The position numbers were made by a program, and so were the translations under genes. Shown piece after piece: positions 26,543 through 35,083 of a DNA stretch of 64,000 nucleotides. Position 1 is the first letter of the stretch; every line of letters begins with the position of its first letter. The notes below the pieces were generated by a model that worked only from the letters and a program-made list of their open reading frames with translations, had not been told where the DNA came from and did no database searches. The stretch comes from JAPOXR01 sp965219635. GTDB lineage: Bacteria; Pseudomonadota; Alphaproteobacteria; Rhodobacterales; Rhodobacteraceae. The DNA lies in contig OZ244783.1 in assembly GCA_965219635.1 (NCBI GenBank), positions 434,001 to 498,000 of the forward strand. Reading direction: 5' to 3'.

Positions 26543-27343
26543 ATGTTCAAGTTCATTGTGATTTCCGATCTTCACGTGGTTCCCGAAGGCGAACTCTCCC
26601 ATTCGATTGATACGGCAGCTCGCCTGCGGAATGTCGTGGAGCACATCAACGCAATTCACGCCGATGCAGCGTTCTGTGCCGTTGCCGGGGATCTCACAGA
26701 TCATGGCGAGGTCAGCGCCTACGAACGCGCACGTAAGGAACTGGGCAGGCTTATTGTGCCCTGCTATCCGACGATTGGAAATCATGACGACCGCAACAAT
26801 TTCGACTGCTGTTTTCCGGAACTCATCAACCCCGCAACTAGCCGCATCGACCGGTGCTTCGATGAGAGCGGTCAACGGATAATCATGCTGGACTCTGTCA
26901 GCAACGGTGAACATGGGGGATCGCTGACTGGCCAGCAGCTGGACTGGGTAGAAGCAAGGCTGATGGAAGCCCGAGACAGGCCAGTTATCGTCATTCTTCA
27001 CCACAACATCACGAAACTGATGGTGTCTACAGACGGCATCCGGCTCTTGAATGGGGGAGATCTGGTGGATGTACTGAAGAAGCACGATGACATCCGTCAT
27101 GTGATTTCAGGTCATGTGCATTTGACATCTTCCGGAACAGTGGGTGGCATTCCATTCACGACCATTTCGGGCAATCATTACAACATCGCTCCGCTTCAAT
27201 ATGATCCGGATTGCCGTGCCCCGCGTCATGACGGTCCGAGCCAGATTGCGGTCGTCTGGTCGGGCAAGGACTCCACTGTTGTGCTCATGGAGGACTTCCA
27301 GCACCGCCAGATCGTCATGCCGAAAGAGCTGTTTTACCGGTGA
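26543..27343 (+). CDS. metallophosphoesterase, CpdA/class III cyclic nucleotide phosphodiesterase-like
   Basis: 266 residues with a GGGGGAGAGA ribosome-binding site. The binuclear-metal motifs appear in order: ISDLHV (DxH), AGDLTDHGE (GDxxD), IGNHDDR (GNHD), ILHHN and SGHVHL (GHxH). Spacing and length match the CpdA-like family that hydrolyses 3',5'-cyclic nucleotides or glycerophosphodiesters. Cytoplasmic, no signal peptide. The true substrate is not evident. Confidence 0.9.
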   Translation: MFKFIVISDLHVVPEGELSHSIDTAARLRNVVEHINAIHADAAFCAVAGDLTDHGEVSAYERARKELGRLIVPCYPTIGNHDDRNNFDCCFPELINPATSRIDRCFDESGQRIIMLDSVSNGEHGGSLTGQQLDWVEARLMEARDRPVIVILHHNITKLMVSTDGIRLLNGGDLVDVLKKHDDIRHVISGHVHLTSSGTVGGIPFTTISGNHYNIAPLQYDPDCRAPRHDGPSQIAVVWSGKDSTVVLMEDFQHRQIVMPKELFYR

Positions 27344-27411
27344 AACCGCCCCAGCCCGGTTCCGCCGAGGCGCCTAATGGGTAATCCCAGCCATCTGAAC
27401 TGGACATTCTG

Positions 27412-28386
27412 ATGATCCCCGACCTGAAAGACGTTGCGGATGCCGCCCGGCGGCTCGCTCCGTTCATCCGCAGAACTCCGGTGCTCGGATTTTCCGGGCT
27501 GAACCACTGGAGCGGCCTGGACATGCGATTCAAATACGAAAACCTGCAGGTGACCGGTTCCTTCAAGGCGCGAGGGGCGGCAAATGCGGTAATGAGCCTG
27601 AGCGCAGAAACCCGGCATGTGGTCGCGCATTCTTCCGGCAACCACGGAGCGGCGCTGGCCTATGCAGCAAAGGCCCGCTCCATACCTGCAACAATCGTGA
27701 TGCCGGCGGTTTCGGTCGAAACCAAGAAGCAGAATGTGAGGAGTTTTGGTGGCCGTATTGTCGAGTGCGGTAGTTCGGCTGCGGAACGGAGTGCTGCGGT
27801 CGAGGCGATCTTGGCAGCCGAGGGCGGAACTCTGGTCCATCCATACAACGACGCCCAGGTGATCGCCGGACAGGGAACATGCCTTCTGGAGTTTCAGGAA
27901 CAGGCCGGGCATCTTGACGCTGTCGTGGTGCCCATTGGGGGCGGTGGGCTGACTTCGGGCAGCTGCATTGCCGCCGGGGTTGATGACCGCAGGACAAAGG
28001 TGTTTGCTGCTGAACCGCAACAAGCTGATGATGCTCACAAGAGTCTGCGAGCCGGGAGACTTGTGGATCCGGATACACCGGACACGATCGCCGACGGTCT
28101 CCGCGCACCGTTGCTGGAACTTACCTGGGAGATCATTTCGAAGGGTGTAGAAGACGTTCTGACCGTCGAAGAGATCGAAATCGTCGAGGCAATGGGGATA
28201 TTCCGCCACTACACGGGCAGGTTGATCGAACCGAGTTCGGCAGTGGCGCTCGCTGCGGCCCTCAAGCACAGAGAGTTGTTCCAGGGTTTGCGGCTTGGCA
28301 TCATCATCACCGGCGGCAATCTCGAGATCGACCAGTTGCCCGGGTTTGCCCGGGACCAACTGAAAGCAATGGCCGCCTCCGCATGA
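27412..28386 (+). CDS. threonine/serine ammonia-lyase family protein (PLP fold type II)
   Basis: 324 residues. TGSFKARGAANAV carries the PLP Lys, SSGNHGAALAYAAK the substrate loop, GGGGLTSGSCIA the phosphate cradle and IITGGN the end of the core. Length matches the short catabolic form without an ACT domain, close to threonine dehydratase, serine racemase and hydroxyaspartate dehydratase. It deaminates a beta-hydroxy amino acid to the 2-oxo acid. The oxo acid would feed central metabolism, and malic enzyme lies next to it. Confidence 0.9.
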   Translation: MIPDLKDVADAARRLAPFIRRTPVLGFSGLNHWSGLDMRFKYENLQVTGSFKARGAANAVMSLSAETRHVVAHSSGNHGAALAYAAKARSIPATIVMPAVSVETKKQNVRSFGGRIVECGSSAAERSAAVEAILAAEGGTLVHPYNDAQVIAGQGTCLLEFQEQAGHLDAVVVPIGGGGLTSGSCIAAGVDDRRTKVFAAEPQQADDAHKSLRAGRLVDPDTPDTIADGLRAPLLELTWEIISKGVEDVLTVEEIEIVEAMGIFRHYTGRLIEPSSAVALAAALKHRELFQGLRLGIIITGGNLEIDQLPGFARDQLKAMAASA

Positions 28387-28501
28387 TCAGGACAACAACT
28401 TCAAGGATGGATGGAATTGCACCTGAAATCCTATAGTCTGGCCTGGATGTGCCGGCATTGCCGGAAACAAGGACCAAGCATTCAGCCGAAAGGGAAGGCA
28501 T

Positions 28502-30781
28502 TTGGAAACTGACGACCTCAAGTCGCGCATGGCCCAGAAGGCAGCGCTGGACTACCACCGCCTGCCGAAGCCAGGAAAGCTGGAAATCCGGGCAACCAAG
28601 CCGATGGCAACCTCGAGTGACCTTTCCCGGGCATATTCGCCGGGTGTGGCCGAAGCATGTACCGAGATACACCGGAACCCCGGGGACGCCTTTCAATACA
28701 CGGCCAAGGGCAATCTTGTTGCGGTCGTGTCCAACGGTTCAGCGGTACTTGGCCTGGGCAATATCGGTGCCGGCGCGGCGAAGCCTGTCATGGAGGGCAA
28801 GGCGGTGCTCTTCAAGAAGTTCGCCAACCTGGATTGCTTCGACATTGAAGTCGATGAGCCGGATCCGGAGAAGCTTGCTGATCTGGTTGCCAGGCTTGAG
28901 CCTACTTTTGGCGCGGTAAATCTCGAGGACATCAGGGCACCGGATTGCTTCGTCGTGGAGCGGTTGTGCCAGGAACGGATGAAGATCCCGGTTTTCCACG
29001 ACGACCAGCACGGCACGGCGATCGTAGTTGCGGCAGCAACCGAAAATGCAATGAAGGTTGCGCGCAAGAGTCTGGAGGACATCAAGATAGTCGCTCTTGG
29101 AGCGGGCGCTGCAGGGATTGCATGCCTGAAGATGCTTGTGAGGATGGGCGCAAAGCCGGGGAATATCTATCTCTTCGACAGCAAGGGTCTCGTCAGCAAT
29201 GACCGGGATTACCTCTCGCCGGAAAAGCGCGAATTCGCGAGAGACGATGGCGAGTGCGGGATTGAGGAGGCGATCAAGGGTGCAGATTTGTTTCTGGGGC
29301 TGTCGGGTCCCAATCTCCTGACCAAGGAAATGGTTGCCAAGATGGCGAAGAGTCCGGTGATCTTCGCTCTTGCCAACCCTGATCCCGAAATCATGCCTGA
29401 AGATGCGTTGGCCGTCGCGCCCGATGCGCTGATCGCCACCGGCCGTTCGGACTACTTCAACCAGGTCAATAACGTCCTGTGTTTTCCCTTCATCTTTCGT
29501 GGGGCGATGGACGTTGGCGCAACCGAGATCAACTATGAGATGAAGATAGCCTGTGCCTCCGCCATTGCGGCGCTGGCCAGAGCTACGACTTCAGCCGAGG
29601 TCGGGACGGCGTACCAAGGTGAGGATCTCACATTCGGACCGCGATATCTGATACCGAAGCCGTTTGATCAGCGGCTGCTCTCCAAAGTCGCTCATGCCGT
29701 TGCTGCTGCGGCGATGGAGTCTGGTGTCGCTACGCGACCGGTCGACCTTGGGGAATACAGGCGTCGGCTGGAAGATCAGGTCTACCGATCCTCATTCACC
29801 ATGCGGCCGGTCTTCGAGTCGAGCAGCATGCATTCGCGGCGCATCGTGTTTGCCGAGGGTGAGGATTTCCGCGTACTGCATGCCACCCAGTCGATACTGG
29901 AGGAAACCGGACACACGCCTGTCCTGATAGGGCGGCCGGAGGTGATCAGGCAAAGGATTGATCGCGCTGGCCTGTCACTCTTGGCAGAGGGTGGGTTCGA
30001 AATCGTCGATCCTTCCGACGATCCCCGGTTCAAGGACTACTGGATGGAATATCACTCCATAAGGAGGCGTCACGGGGTTTCACCGGATCTGGCAAAGGCG
30101 ATTCTGCGCACAAACTCGACGGCGATAGCTGCAATCATGGTTCGGCGCGGAGAGGCGGACAGCATGATCTGCGGGACATTCGGCCAGTATTTGTGGCACC
30201 TGAATTATGTGAACCAGATCCTCTCGGAAGGTGAGTTGCATCCGATAGGGGCCCTGTCTCTGATAATCTGCGAAAGTGAAACGCTTTTCATTGCCGACAC
30301 TCATGTCAATCCGGATCCAACGGCCGAGCAGATCACCAACACCGTCATCGCAGCGGCGCGCCACGTTAAGAGGTTCGGTATCGAACCACGGATTGCACTC
30401 TGCTCCGACTCACAGTTCGGAAATCTCGACAGCCGGTCGGGCCGGCTCATGAGGCAAGCAATGGAAATGTTGGATGCTGGCAGCCACGACTTTGCCTATG
30501 AAGGTGAAATGAACTCGGATACTGCACTCAATCACGAACTGCGGGAGCGCCTGTTTCCTGACTCGCGACTGGAGGGCAGGGCAAACACGCTGATCTATTC
30601 GGACGCAGTCGGTGCCGGGGCAGCGCGCAATCTCTTGAAGAGCGTTTCATCGGGGCTTGAAGTTGGCCCGATACTGATGGGCATGGGCAACCGTGCTCAC
30701 ATCGTTACCTCGGCGATTACAGCCAGAGGGTTGTTCAACATCTCTGCGCTTGCTGGCACAACAGTAGCCAGTTACGGCTGA
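28502..30781 (+). CDS. maeB: NADP-dependent malic enzyme with C-terminal phosphotransacetylase-like domain
   Basis: 759 residues, the usual length of MaeB. It starts at TTG 28502 with GGGAAGG upstream; ATG 28529 is an alternative. The malic domain shows YSPGVAEAC, GDVEDIRAP-like NLEDIRAPDCF and PVFHDDQHGTAIV. The NAD(P)-binding domain shows ALGAGAAGIACLKML and FALANPDPEI. From about residue 430 the PTA-like domain follows (IVFAEGEDFRVL, SMICGTFGQYLWHLNYV). It decarboxylates malate to pyruvate. The PTA-like part usually acts in regulation by acetyl-CoA. Confidence 0.95.
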   Translation: METDDLKSRMAQKAALDYHRLPKPGKLEIRATKPMATSSDLSRAYSPGVAEACTEIHRNPGDAFQYTAKGNLVAVVSNGSAVLGLGNIGAGAAKPVMEGKAVLFKKFANLDCFDIEVDEPDPEKLADLVARLEPTFGAVNLEDIRAPDCFVVERLCQERMKIPVFHDDQHGTAIVVAAATENAMKVARKSLEDIKIVALGAGAAGIACLKMLVRMGAKPGNIYLFDSKGLVSNDRDYLSPEKREFARDDGECGIEEAIKGADLFLGLSGPNLLTKEMVAKMAKSPVIFALANPDPEIMPEDALAVAPDALIATGRSDYFNQVNNVLCFPFIFRGAMDVGATEINYEMKIACASAIAALARATTSAEVGTAYQGEDLTFGPRYLIPKPFDQRLLSKVAHAVAAAAMESGVATRPVDLGEYRRRLEDQVYRSSFTMRPVFESSSMHSRRIVFAEGEDFRVLHATQSILEETGHTPVLIGRPEVIRQRIDRAGLSLLAEGGFEIVDPSDDPRFKDYWMEYHSIRRRHGVSPDLAKAILRTNSTAIAAIMVRRGEADSMICGTFGQYLWHLNYVNQILSEGELHPIGALSLIICESETLFIADTHVNPDPTAEQITNTVIAAARHVKRFGIEPRIALCSDSQFGNLDSRSGRLMRQAMEMLDAGSHDFAYEGEMNSDTALNHELRERLFPDSRLEGRANTLIYSDAVGAGAARNLLKSVSSGLEVGPILMGMGNRAHIVTSAITARGLFNISALAGTTVASYG

Positions 30782-30824
30782 ACCGGAGATCCACTCAATC
30801 CGCGTATGAAAGGTCGATAGTGGA

Positions 30825-31178
30825 ATGCCAGGAAGACTGACAACACATGTGCTCGACACCGCAAGAGGCCGCCCGGCGAACGGGCTGCATATTGAACTCT
30901 TCAGGATTGACGGCAGCGACAGGACCAGAGTTGCCAGTACTGTGACCAACGAGGATGGCCGTACGGACTCGCCGCTGCTTCCGAGCGACAGCTTCAGCAC
31001 TGGCAGCTACGAATTGGTGTTTCATGCGGGGGATTACTTGAGACAGCAGGGGATTGAGGCCCCTGAGCCGAGGTTTCTCGACGAAATCCCGATCAGGTTC
31101 GGATTGGCCGAAGAGCAGCACTACCATGTGCCGCTTCTGCTCTCACCGTACGGCTACTCGACGTATCGTGGCAGTTGA
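30825..31178 (+). CDS. uraH: 5-hydroxyisourate hydrolase
   Basis: 117 residues of transthyretin-like fold. The N-terminal GRLTTHVLDTARGRPA and the exact C-terminal end YRGS are the two family signatures with catalytic His and Arg/Ser. It hydrolyses 5-hydroxyisourate, the product of urate oxidation, to OHCU. The next gene 48 bp downstream is the urate oxidase PuuD, so the pair forms the first two urate steps. The OHCU decarboxylase is not in the window. Confidence 0.95.
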   Translation: MPGRLTTHVLDTARGRPANGLHIELFRIDGSDRTRVASTVTNEDGRTDSPLLPSDSFSTGSYELVFHAGDYLRQQGIEAPEPRFLDEIPIRFGLAEEQHYHVPLLLSPYGYSTYRGS

Positions 31179-31226
31179 CGGACAGGCTGGTGCTGCCGTC
31201 GCGGCCGAAAGAGAAAAGGTGATCCG

Positions 31227-32471
31227 GTGCTAGACGCTGCAATAATCTGGGAGTGGCTCGAATTTGCGGTGCGCTGGCTGCATGTCATTACCGCCATCGC
31301 CTGGATCGGTTCATCCTTCTACTTCATTGCTCTGGACCTTGGCCTGAGGAAACCAGCAGATCTTCCCGAGGGTGTATCCGGTGAAGAGTGGCAGGTGCAT
31401 GGTGGCGGGTTCTACCATGTGCGCAAGTACAATGTGGCACCCGAACGCCTGCCTGAGCATCTCATCTGGTTCAAATGGGAGAGCTATTCGACCTGGCTAA
31501 GCGGCGCTGCCCTGCTGATGATCATGTACTGGGCCGGCGCAGAGCTTCACCTTATCGACAGAACCAAGGCGGATTTGCCGATCATCCAGGCGGTGCTTAT
31601 ATCCGGCCTGTCACTTGCAGTTGGCTGGGTCATTTATGACCGTCTGTGCAAGTCGAAACTGGGCAACCGGCCGACGGCCCTGATGGTCCTGCTGTTCATC
31701 CTGCTGACAGCGATGGCGTGGGGATACGACCAGGTCTTCACCGGGAGGGCCGCGCTAATTCACCTTGGCGCCTTCACGGCCACGATCATGACGGCCAATG
31801 TCTTTCTGATCATCATTCCCAATCAAAAGATCGTTGTTGCCGACATGAAGGCAGGAAATGCCCCGGACCCAGAATATGGCAGGATTGCCAAGTTGAGGTC
31901 GACGCACAACAACTACCTCACATTGCCGGTGATCTTCCTGATGCTCTCGGTGCATTATCCGCTGGCATTCGCGACCGAATACAACTGGCTGATTGCCTCG
32001 CTCGTTTTCCTGATGGGCGTAACCATCCGCCACTATTTCAACTCGATGCATGCGGGCAAAGCCCGGCCACATTGGACTTGGGCCGCCACGGTCATCATCT
32101 TCATTTGCATCATGTGGCTTTCGACGGCACCCATGTTCAGGACAGCCGAAGCCTCACCGATGCCTGAACCGGCAAGATCAGTGCTGGTGGGTCATCCTGA
32201 TTTCGCGGAAGTACGGAGGATAGTTGCCATCCGTTGTTCGGGTTGCCATGCAAGAGAACCGCTTTGGCAAGCGGTCTACTGGCCGCCAAAAGGGGTGGTG
32301 CTGGAACATGACGACGATATGGCCCGCCTGGCCCGGGCCATCTATGTGCAATCCGGGATAACTTCAGCCATGCCTCCTGCCAATGTGACCTTCATGGAAC
32401 CAGAGGAACGGGAGGTCATCGCCCGCTGGTACCGGGAGACGGCCGCAAGCGGTTGGACCGGGAGCCTGTAG
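31227..32471 (+). CDS. puuD: urate oxidase PuuD (membrane, cytochrome c-tailed)
   Basis: 414 residues. WEWLEFAVRWLHVITAIAWIG opens a run of about eight membrane helices with conserved His, and the last 100 residues form a cytochrome c domain with RCSGCHARE (CxxCH). This architecture is that of PuuD, which oxidises urate at the membrane with electrons passed to the respiratory chain. Downstream of uraH in the same direction. It converges with tmm with a 125-bp gap. Confidence 0.95.
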   Translation: MLDAAIIWEWLEFAVRWLHVITAIAWIGSSFYFIALDLGLRKPADLPEGVSGEEWQVHGGGFYHVRKYNVAPERLPEHLIWFKWESYSTWLSGAALLMIMYWAGAELHLIDRTKADLPIIQAVLISGLSLAVGWVIYDRLCKSKLGNRPTALMVLLFILLTAMAWGYDQVFTGRAALIHLGAFTATIMTANVFLIIIPNQKIVVADMKAGNAPDPEYGRIAKLRSTHNNYLTLPVIFLMLSVHYPLAFATEYNWLIASLVFLMGVTIRHYFNSMHAGKARPHWTWAATVIIFICIMWLSTAPMFRTAEASPMPEPARSVLVGHPDFAEVRRIVAIRCSGCHAREPLWQAVYWPPKGVVLEHDDDMARLARAIYVQSGITSAMPPANVTFMEPEEREVIARWYRETAASGWTGSL

Positions 32472-32596
32472 AGTTCGTTGGCTTGCGTGCTGCCGCACCA
32501 ATCGCAAGCACCTCCCAACCCTGCTGCTCAGACGTGGTCAACGATGCGGTTGTGCCGCAGGCGACGATTCAATCTCACGAGCGCAGTGACCGGATG

Positions 32597-33940
32597 TCAG
32601 GCTGCCTCGCCGATGTAGCTTTCGAGCGTATCGTCGAGCGCTTCGACCCACTTGGTATGGTGCGGCGGAGCCTGTTCGCCCGTCATCGGTGAAACGTAAC
32701 CGTTGTCTCTGAAGGTCATGATGTTCTGCTTCTTGTGCTTCTTCCACTGATAGAAGGCTTCGTCAGACGCATCGACATTGAAGCTCGGATAGTCTGTTTC
32801 CGCGATCAGTTCGCGCACATAGTCGCCCTGATACTTGATGCAGGCGTAATCATCCTCAAGCGCGTCTTCAGCTGCTTCGCGTGCTGCCACATCGGCGCGC
32901 ATGGCCTCGGCATTGGGCAGATCGATCCTTCCCATGATGACGTCCCTGACGAACCAGGCTTGGGCGTCAAACATATTGAAGGTGTACCACTGGTCCTGCA
33001 TGCCAAGATAGAACATGTCCGGGTCGCCTACCCAGACAACGCCCTTGTAAAGGTCTGCAGTCGCCAATCTGTTGGCGGTCCTGAGGCGGAGCTTGTCCTC
33101 AATGAACGGAAAGTGGTGCTGGTAGCCTGTGCAGAGAATGATAGCATCTATACCGGTCGAAGTGCCGTCACTGAAATGGGCGGTCTTGCGCTCGACGCGG
33201 TCGAGTAACGGCACCTCTTTCCAATTGTCCGGCCACTTGTAGCCCATCGGCGCCGTTCGGTGGCTGACGGTTACTGACTTGCACCCGTACTTCCAGCATT
33301 GCGAACCGATGTCCTCGGCGGAGTAGCTCGTGCCGATGATCAGGATGTCCTTGCCGGCGAATTCGCGTGCGTCCCGGAAGTCGTGCGCATGCAGGATCCG
33401 TCCATTGAACGTGTCGAAGCCCGGAAACTCCGGGACGTTCGGGGTGGAGAAGTGTCCCGAGGCAACGATGACGTGATCATACTCTTCGTCGGTCTCGCTG
33501 TCGTTAACGATATCCTGGGCGATTACGCGGAATTTACCGTTATCCTTGCGCTCAATCCGGCGCACCGGGTTCTGGAACCTGATCCAGTCCCTGACGCCCG
33601 CCTTTTCCACGCGTCCCTTGATGTAGTCCCAGAGAACAGCCCGCGGCGGGTAGGAGGCGATATTCCGGCCAAAGTGCTCGGCAAAAGTATAGTCGGCGAA
33701 CTCGAGACCCTCCTTAGGTCCGTTCGACCAGAGATAGCGGTACATTGAGCAGTGCACCGGGTCGCCATGAGCGTCGAGTCCGGTCCTCCACGTATAGTTC
33801 CAGAGTCCACCCCAGTTGTCCTGGGTCTCGAAGCAGGTGATTTCGGGAATCAACGCCCCCTTTTCCTTCGCTGACTGGAAGGCCCTGAGTTGAGCCAGAC
33901 CGCTCGGCCCTGCACCCACTATAGCGACACGCTTGTTCAT
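32597..33940 (-). CDS. tmm: trimethylamine monooxygenase (flavin-containing monooxygenase)
   Basis: 447 residues. VAIVGAGPSGLAQLRAFQ (FAD), WGGLWNYTWRTGLD, MYRYLWSNGPKEGLEFADY, NADPH loop IIGTSYSAEDIGSQ, YKWPDNWKEVPLL and MFDAQAWFVRDVIMGRI are characteristic of bacterial Tmm as known from Roseobacter, SAR11 and Methylocella. It oxidises trimethylamine to its N-oxide with NADPH and O2. No TMAO transporter (tmoXWV) or demethylase (tdm) lies within the window, so the pathway partners must be elsewhere. Confidence 0.9.
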   Translation of the reverse strand: MNKRVAIVGAGPSGLAQLRAFQSAKEKGALIPEITCFETQDNWGGLWNYTWRTGLDAHGDPVHCSMYRYLWSNGPKEGLEFADYTFAEHFGRNIASYPPRAVLWDYIKGRVEKAGVRDWIRFQNPVRRIERKDNGKFRVIAQDIVNDSETDEEYDHVIVASGHFSTPNVPEFPGFDTFNGRILHAHDFRDAREFAGKDILIIGTSYSAEDIGSQCWKYGCKSVTVSHRTAPMGYKWPDNWKEVPLLDRVERKTAHFSDGTSTGIDAIILCTGYQHHFPFIEDKLRLRTANRLATADLYKGVVWVGDPDMFYLGMQDQWYTFNMFDAQAWFVRDVIMGRIDLPNAEAMRADVAAREAAEDALEDDYACIKYQGDYVRELIAETDYPSFNVDASDEAFYQWKKHKKQNIMTFRDNGYVSPMTGEQAPPHHTKWVEALDDTLESYIGEAA

Positions 33941-34190
33941 CCACTTCTCCCCGGTGCTGGTTGTACGAATTGGTTATTTCGATTTCTGGTGGTTTGCAAA
34001 TTGCTTGTTGTTCAATCATTCATCCATTTCAGGAGGATTGAGCGCCTGCAATTGCTGAGAGGAATCACAAAAATCCGACTTCGAGACCCACGAGTGTTTG
34101 GAGAAGTCCGAACTCTAACTAGCAATTGCATCCACTGCATGTCGGGAGGATCCTGATTGGGAGTCAGCTGGGCACTTTTCTCGAATTTTG

Positions 34191-34811
34191 TCATACTTCC
34201 GGTCGTACCACTTGACAACTTTTGCCGAGCACGCTCACATCAGTAGTCCAACCTGACCGTAGCATGGAGGCCCCGGCCAGTGAAAGAACATCATCCGCTG
34301 TAACGCAATTTGCTGCAGCCAAGTTGGGCAAAGCTCTCCTAAACTTGTTGGCGGCCTTGAGAGCATCTCGGCAGTGTTTGCCAGAACTGTCCTTTGCTAG
34401 TCCGCTCACAAACGCCTCAAAAATGAGCAGGTCGTCGTTGCAAGGCCAATGATCAAAATCCAGGAGGGCGTTGCGATGCGGAAATTTGGTCTTTAGGCCG
34501 TCCAATACGTGTGTCACCAACACTGTGCCAACTGTGGCAACAGTTGCCCCAGCACCGGCTGACCAAGGCCATCTACACTCTCCGCATCGTCTCCCAGTAA
34601 GTCTTGATGCCGGTCGTCGAATCGAGAGAAACAACGGACACTCAAATCCCAGAGTTGAAGGGCGTCCCGAGGACAACTTGGCAAAGCAACTGATGAACTT
34701 GTGAAGCTCGGACCCACAGAATTCTCTACTTTCTGTAGTGATCGCCCAACCTGTATTCTTGGGTGCTCCTACGTCAACAACGCCGATGACAACAGATCTT
34801 GTGATGTTCAT
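34191..34811 (-). CDS. predicted RNase H-like fold protein (DUF429-like, tentative)
   Basis: 206 residues from ATG 34811; a GTG at 34844 is the alternative and neither has a clear ribosome-binding site. VIGVVDVGAPKNTGWAI resembles the first strand and acidic residue of RNase H-fold proteins, followed by LGFECPLFLSI, RPWSAGAGATVATVG-like WPWSAGAGATVATVGTV, LDFDHWPCNDDLLIFEAFVSG and DDVLSLAGASMLRSGW. The acidic residues are spaced like a nuclease site but this is by eye. Divergent from an AAA ATPase gene in an AT-richer islet. A defence role is possible but unproven. Confidence 0.55.
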   Translation of the reverse strand: MNITRSVVIGVVDVGAPKNTGWAITTESREFCGSELHKFISCFAKLSSGRPSTLGFECPLFLSIRRPASRLTGRRCGECRWPWSAGAGATVATVGTVLVTHVLDGLKTKFPHRNALLDFDHWPCNDDLLIFEAFVSGLAKDSSGKHCRDALKAANKFRRALPNLAAANCVTADDVLSLAGASMLRSGWTTDVSVLGKSCQVVRPEV

Positions 34812-35083
34812 GGTACGATTGAATGTAACTGGACAATTTCTCACCGATCATCAGGTTGCCTTGGACTTTGCATTCCAATGGCTTCAAACTGTTCCAGCCC
34901 CCTGTTTGCAACTCGGTTTTTGATTGTTGGTTGACCTGACCATTTCATGTTCAATGAAGTGAAAACTAGTGGCTGCGGAGACATAGTCGCTGTTTCGGAA
35001 GTCCGTCGCATATACGGGCCGAACTGTAAAACATGGCAATAGCAGGCTGGGCAACAAGAAGTCCGCATGGGGAACAATAAACC
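34812..35083. other. divergent intergenic region of the accessory islet
   Basis: 272 bp between the RNase H-like and AAA ATPase genes, visibly richer in A/T than the flanking operons. It should hold promoters for both. No palindrome of the ATTGTNNACAAT type and no RNA gene were seen. Confidence 0.5.

Noticed and set aside
34012..34190. Small minus-strand frame and imperfect hairpin downstream of the RNase H-like gene
   Set aside because: No recognisable product; hairpin has a mismatch and no T-run.
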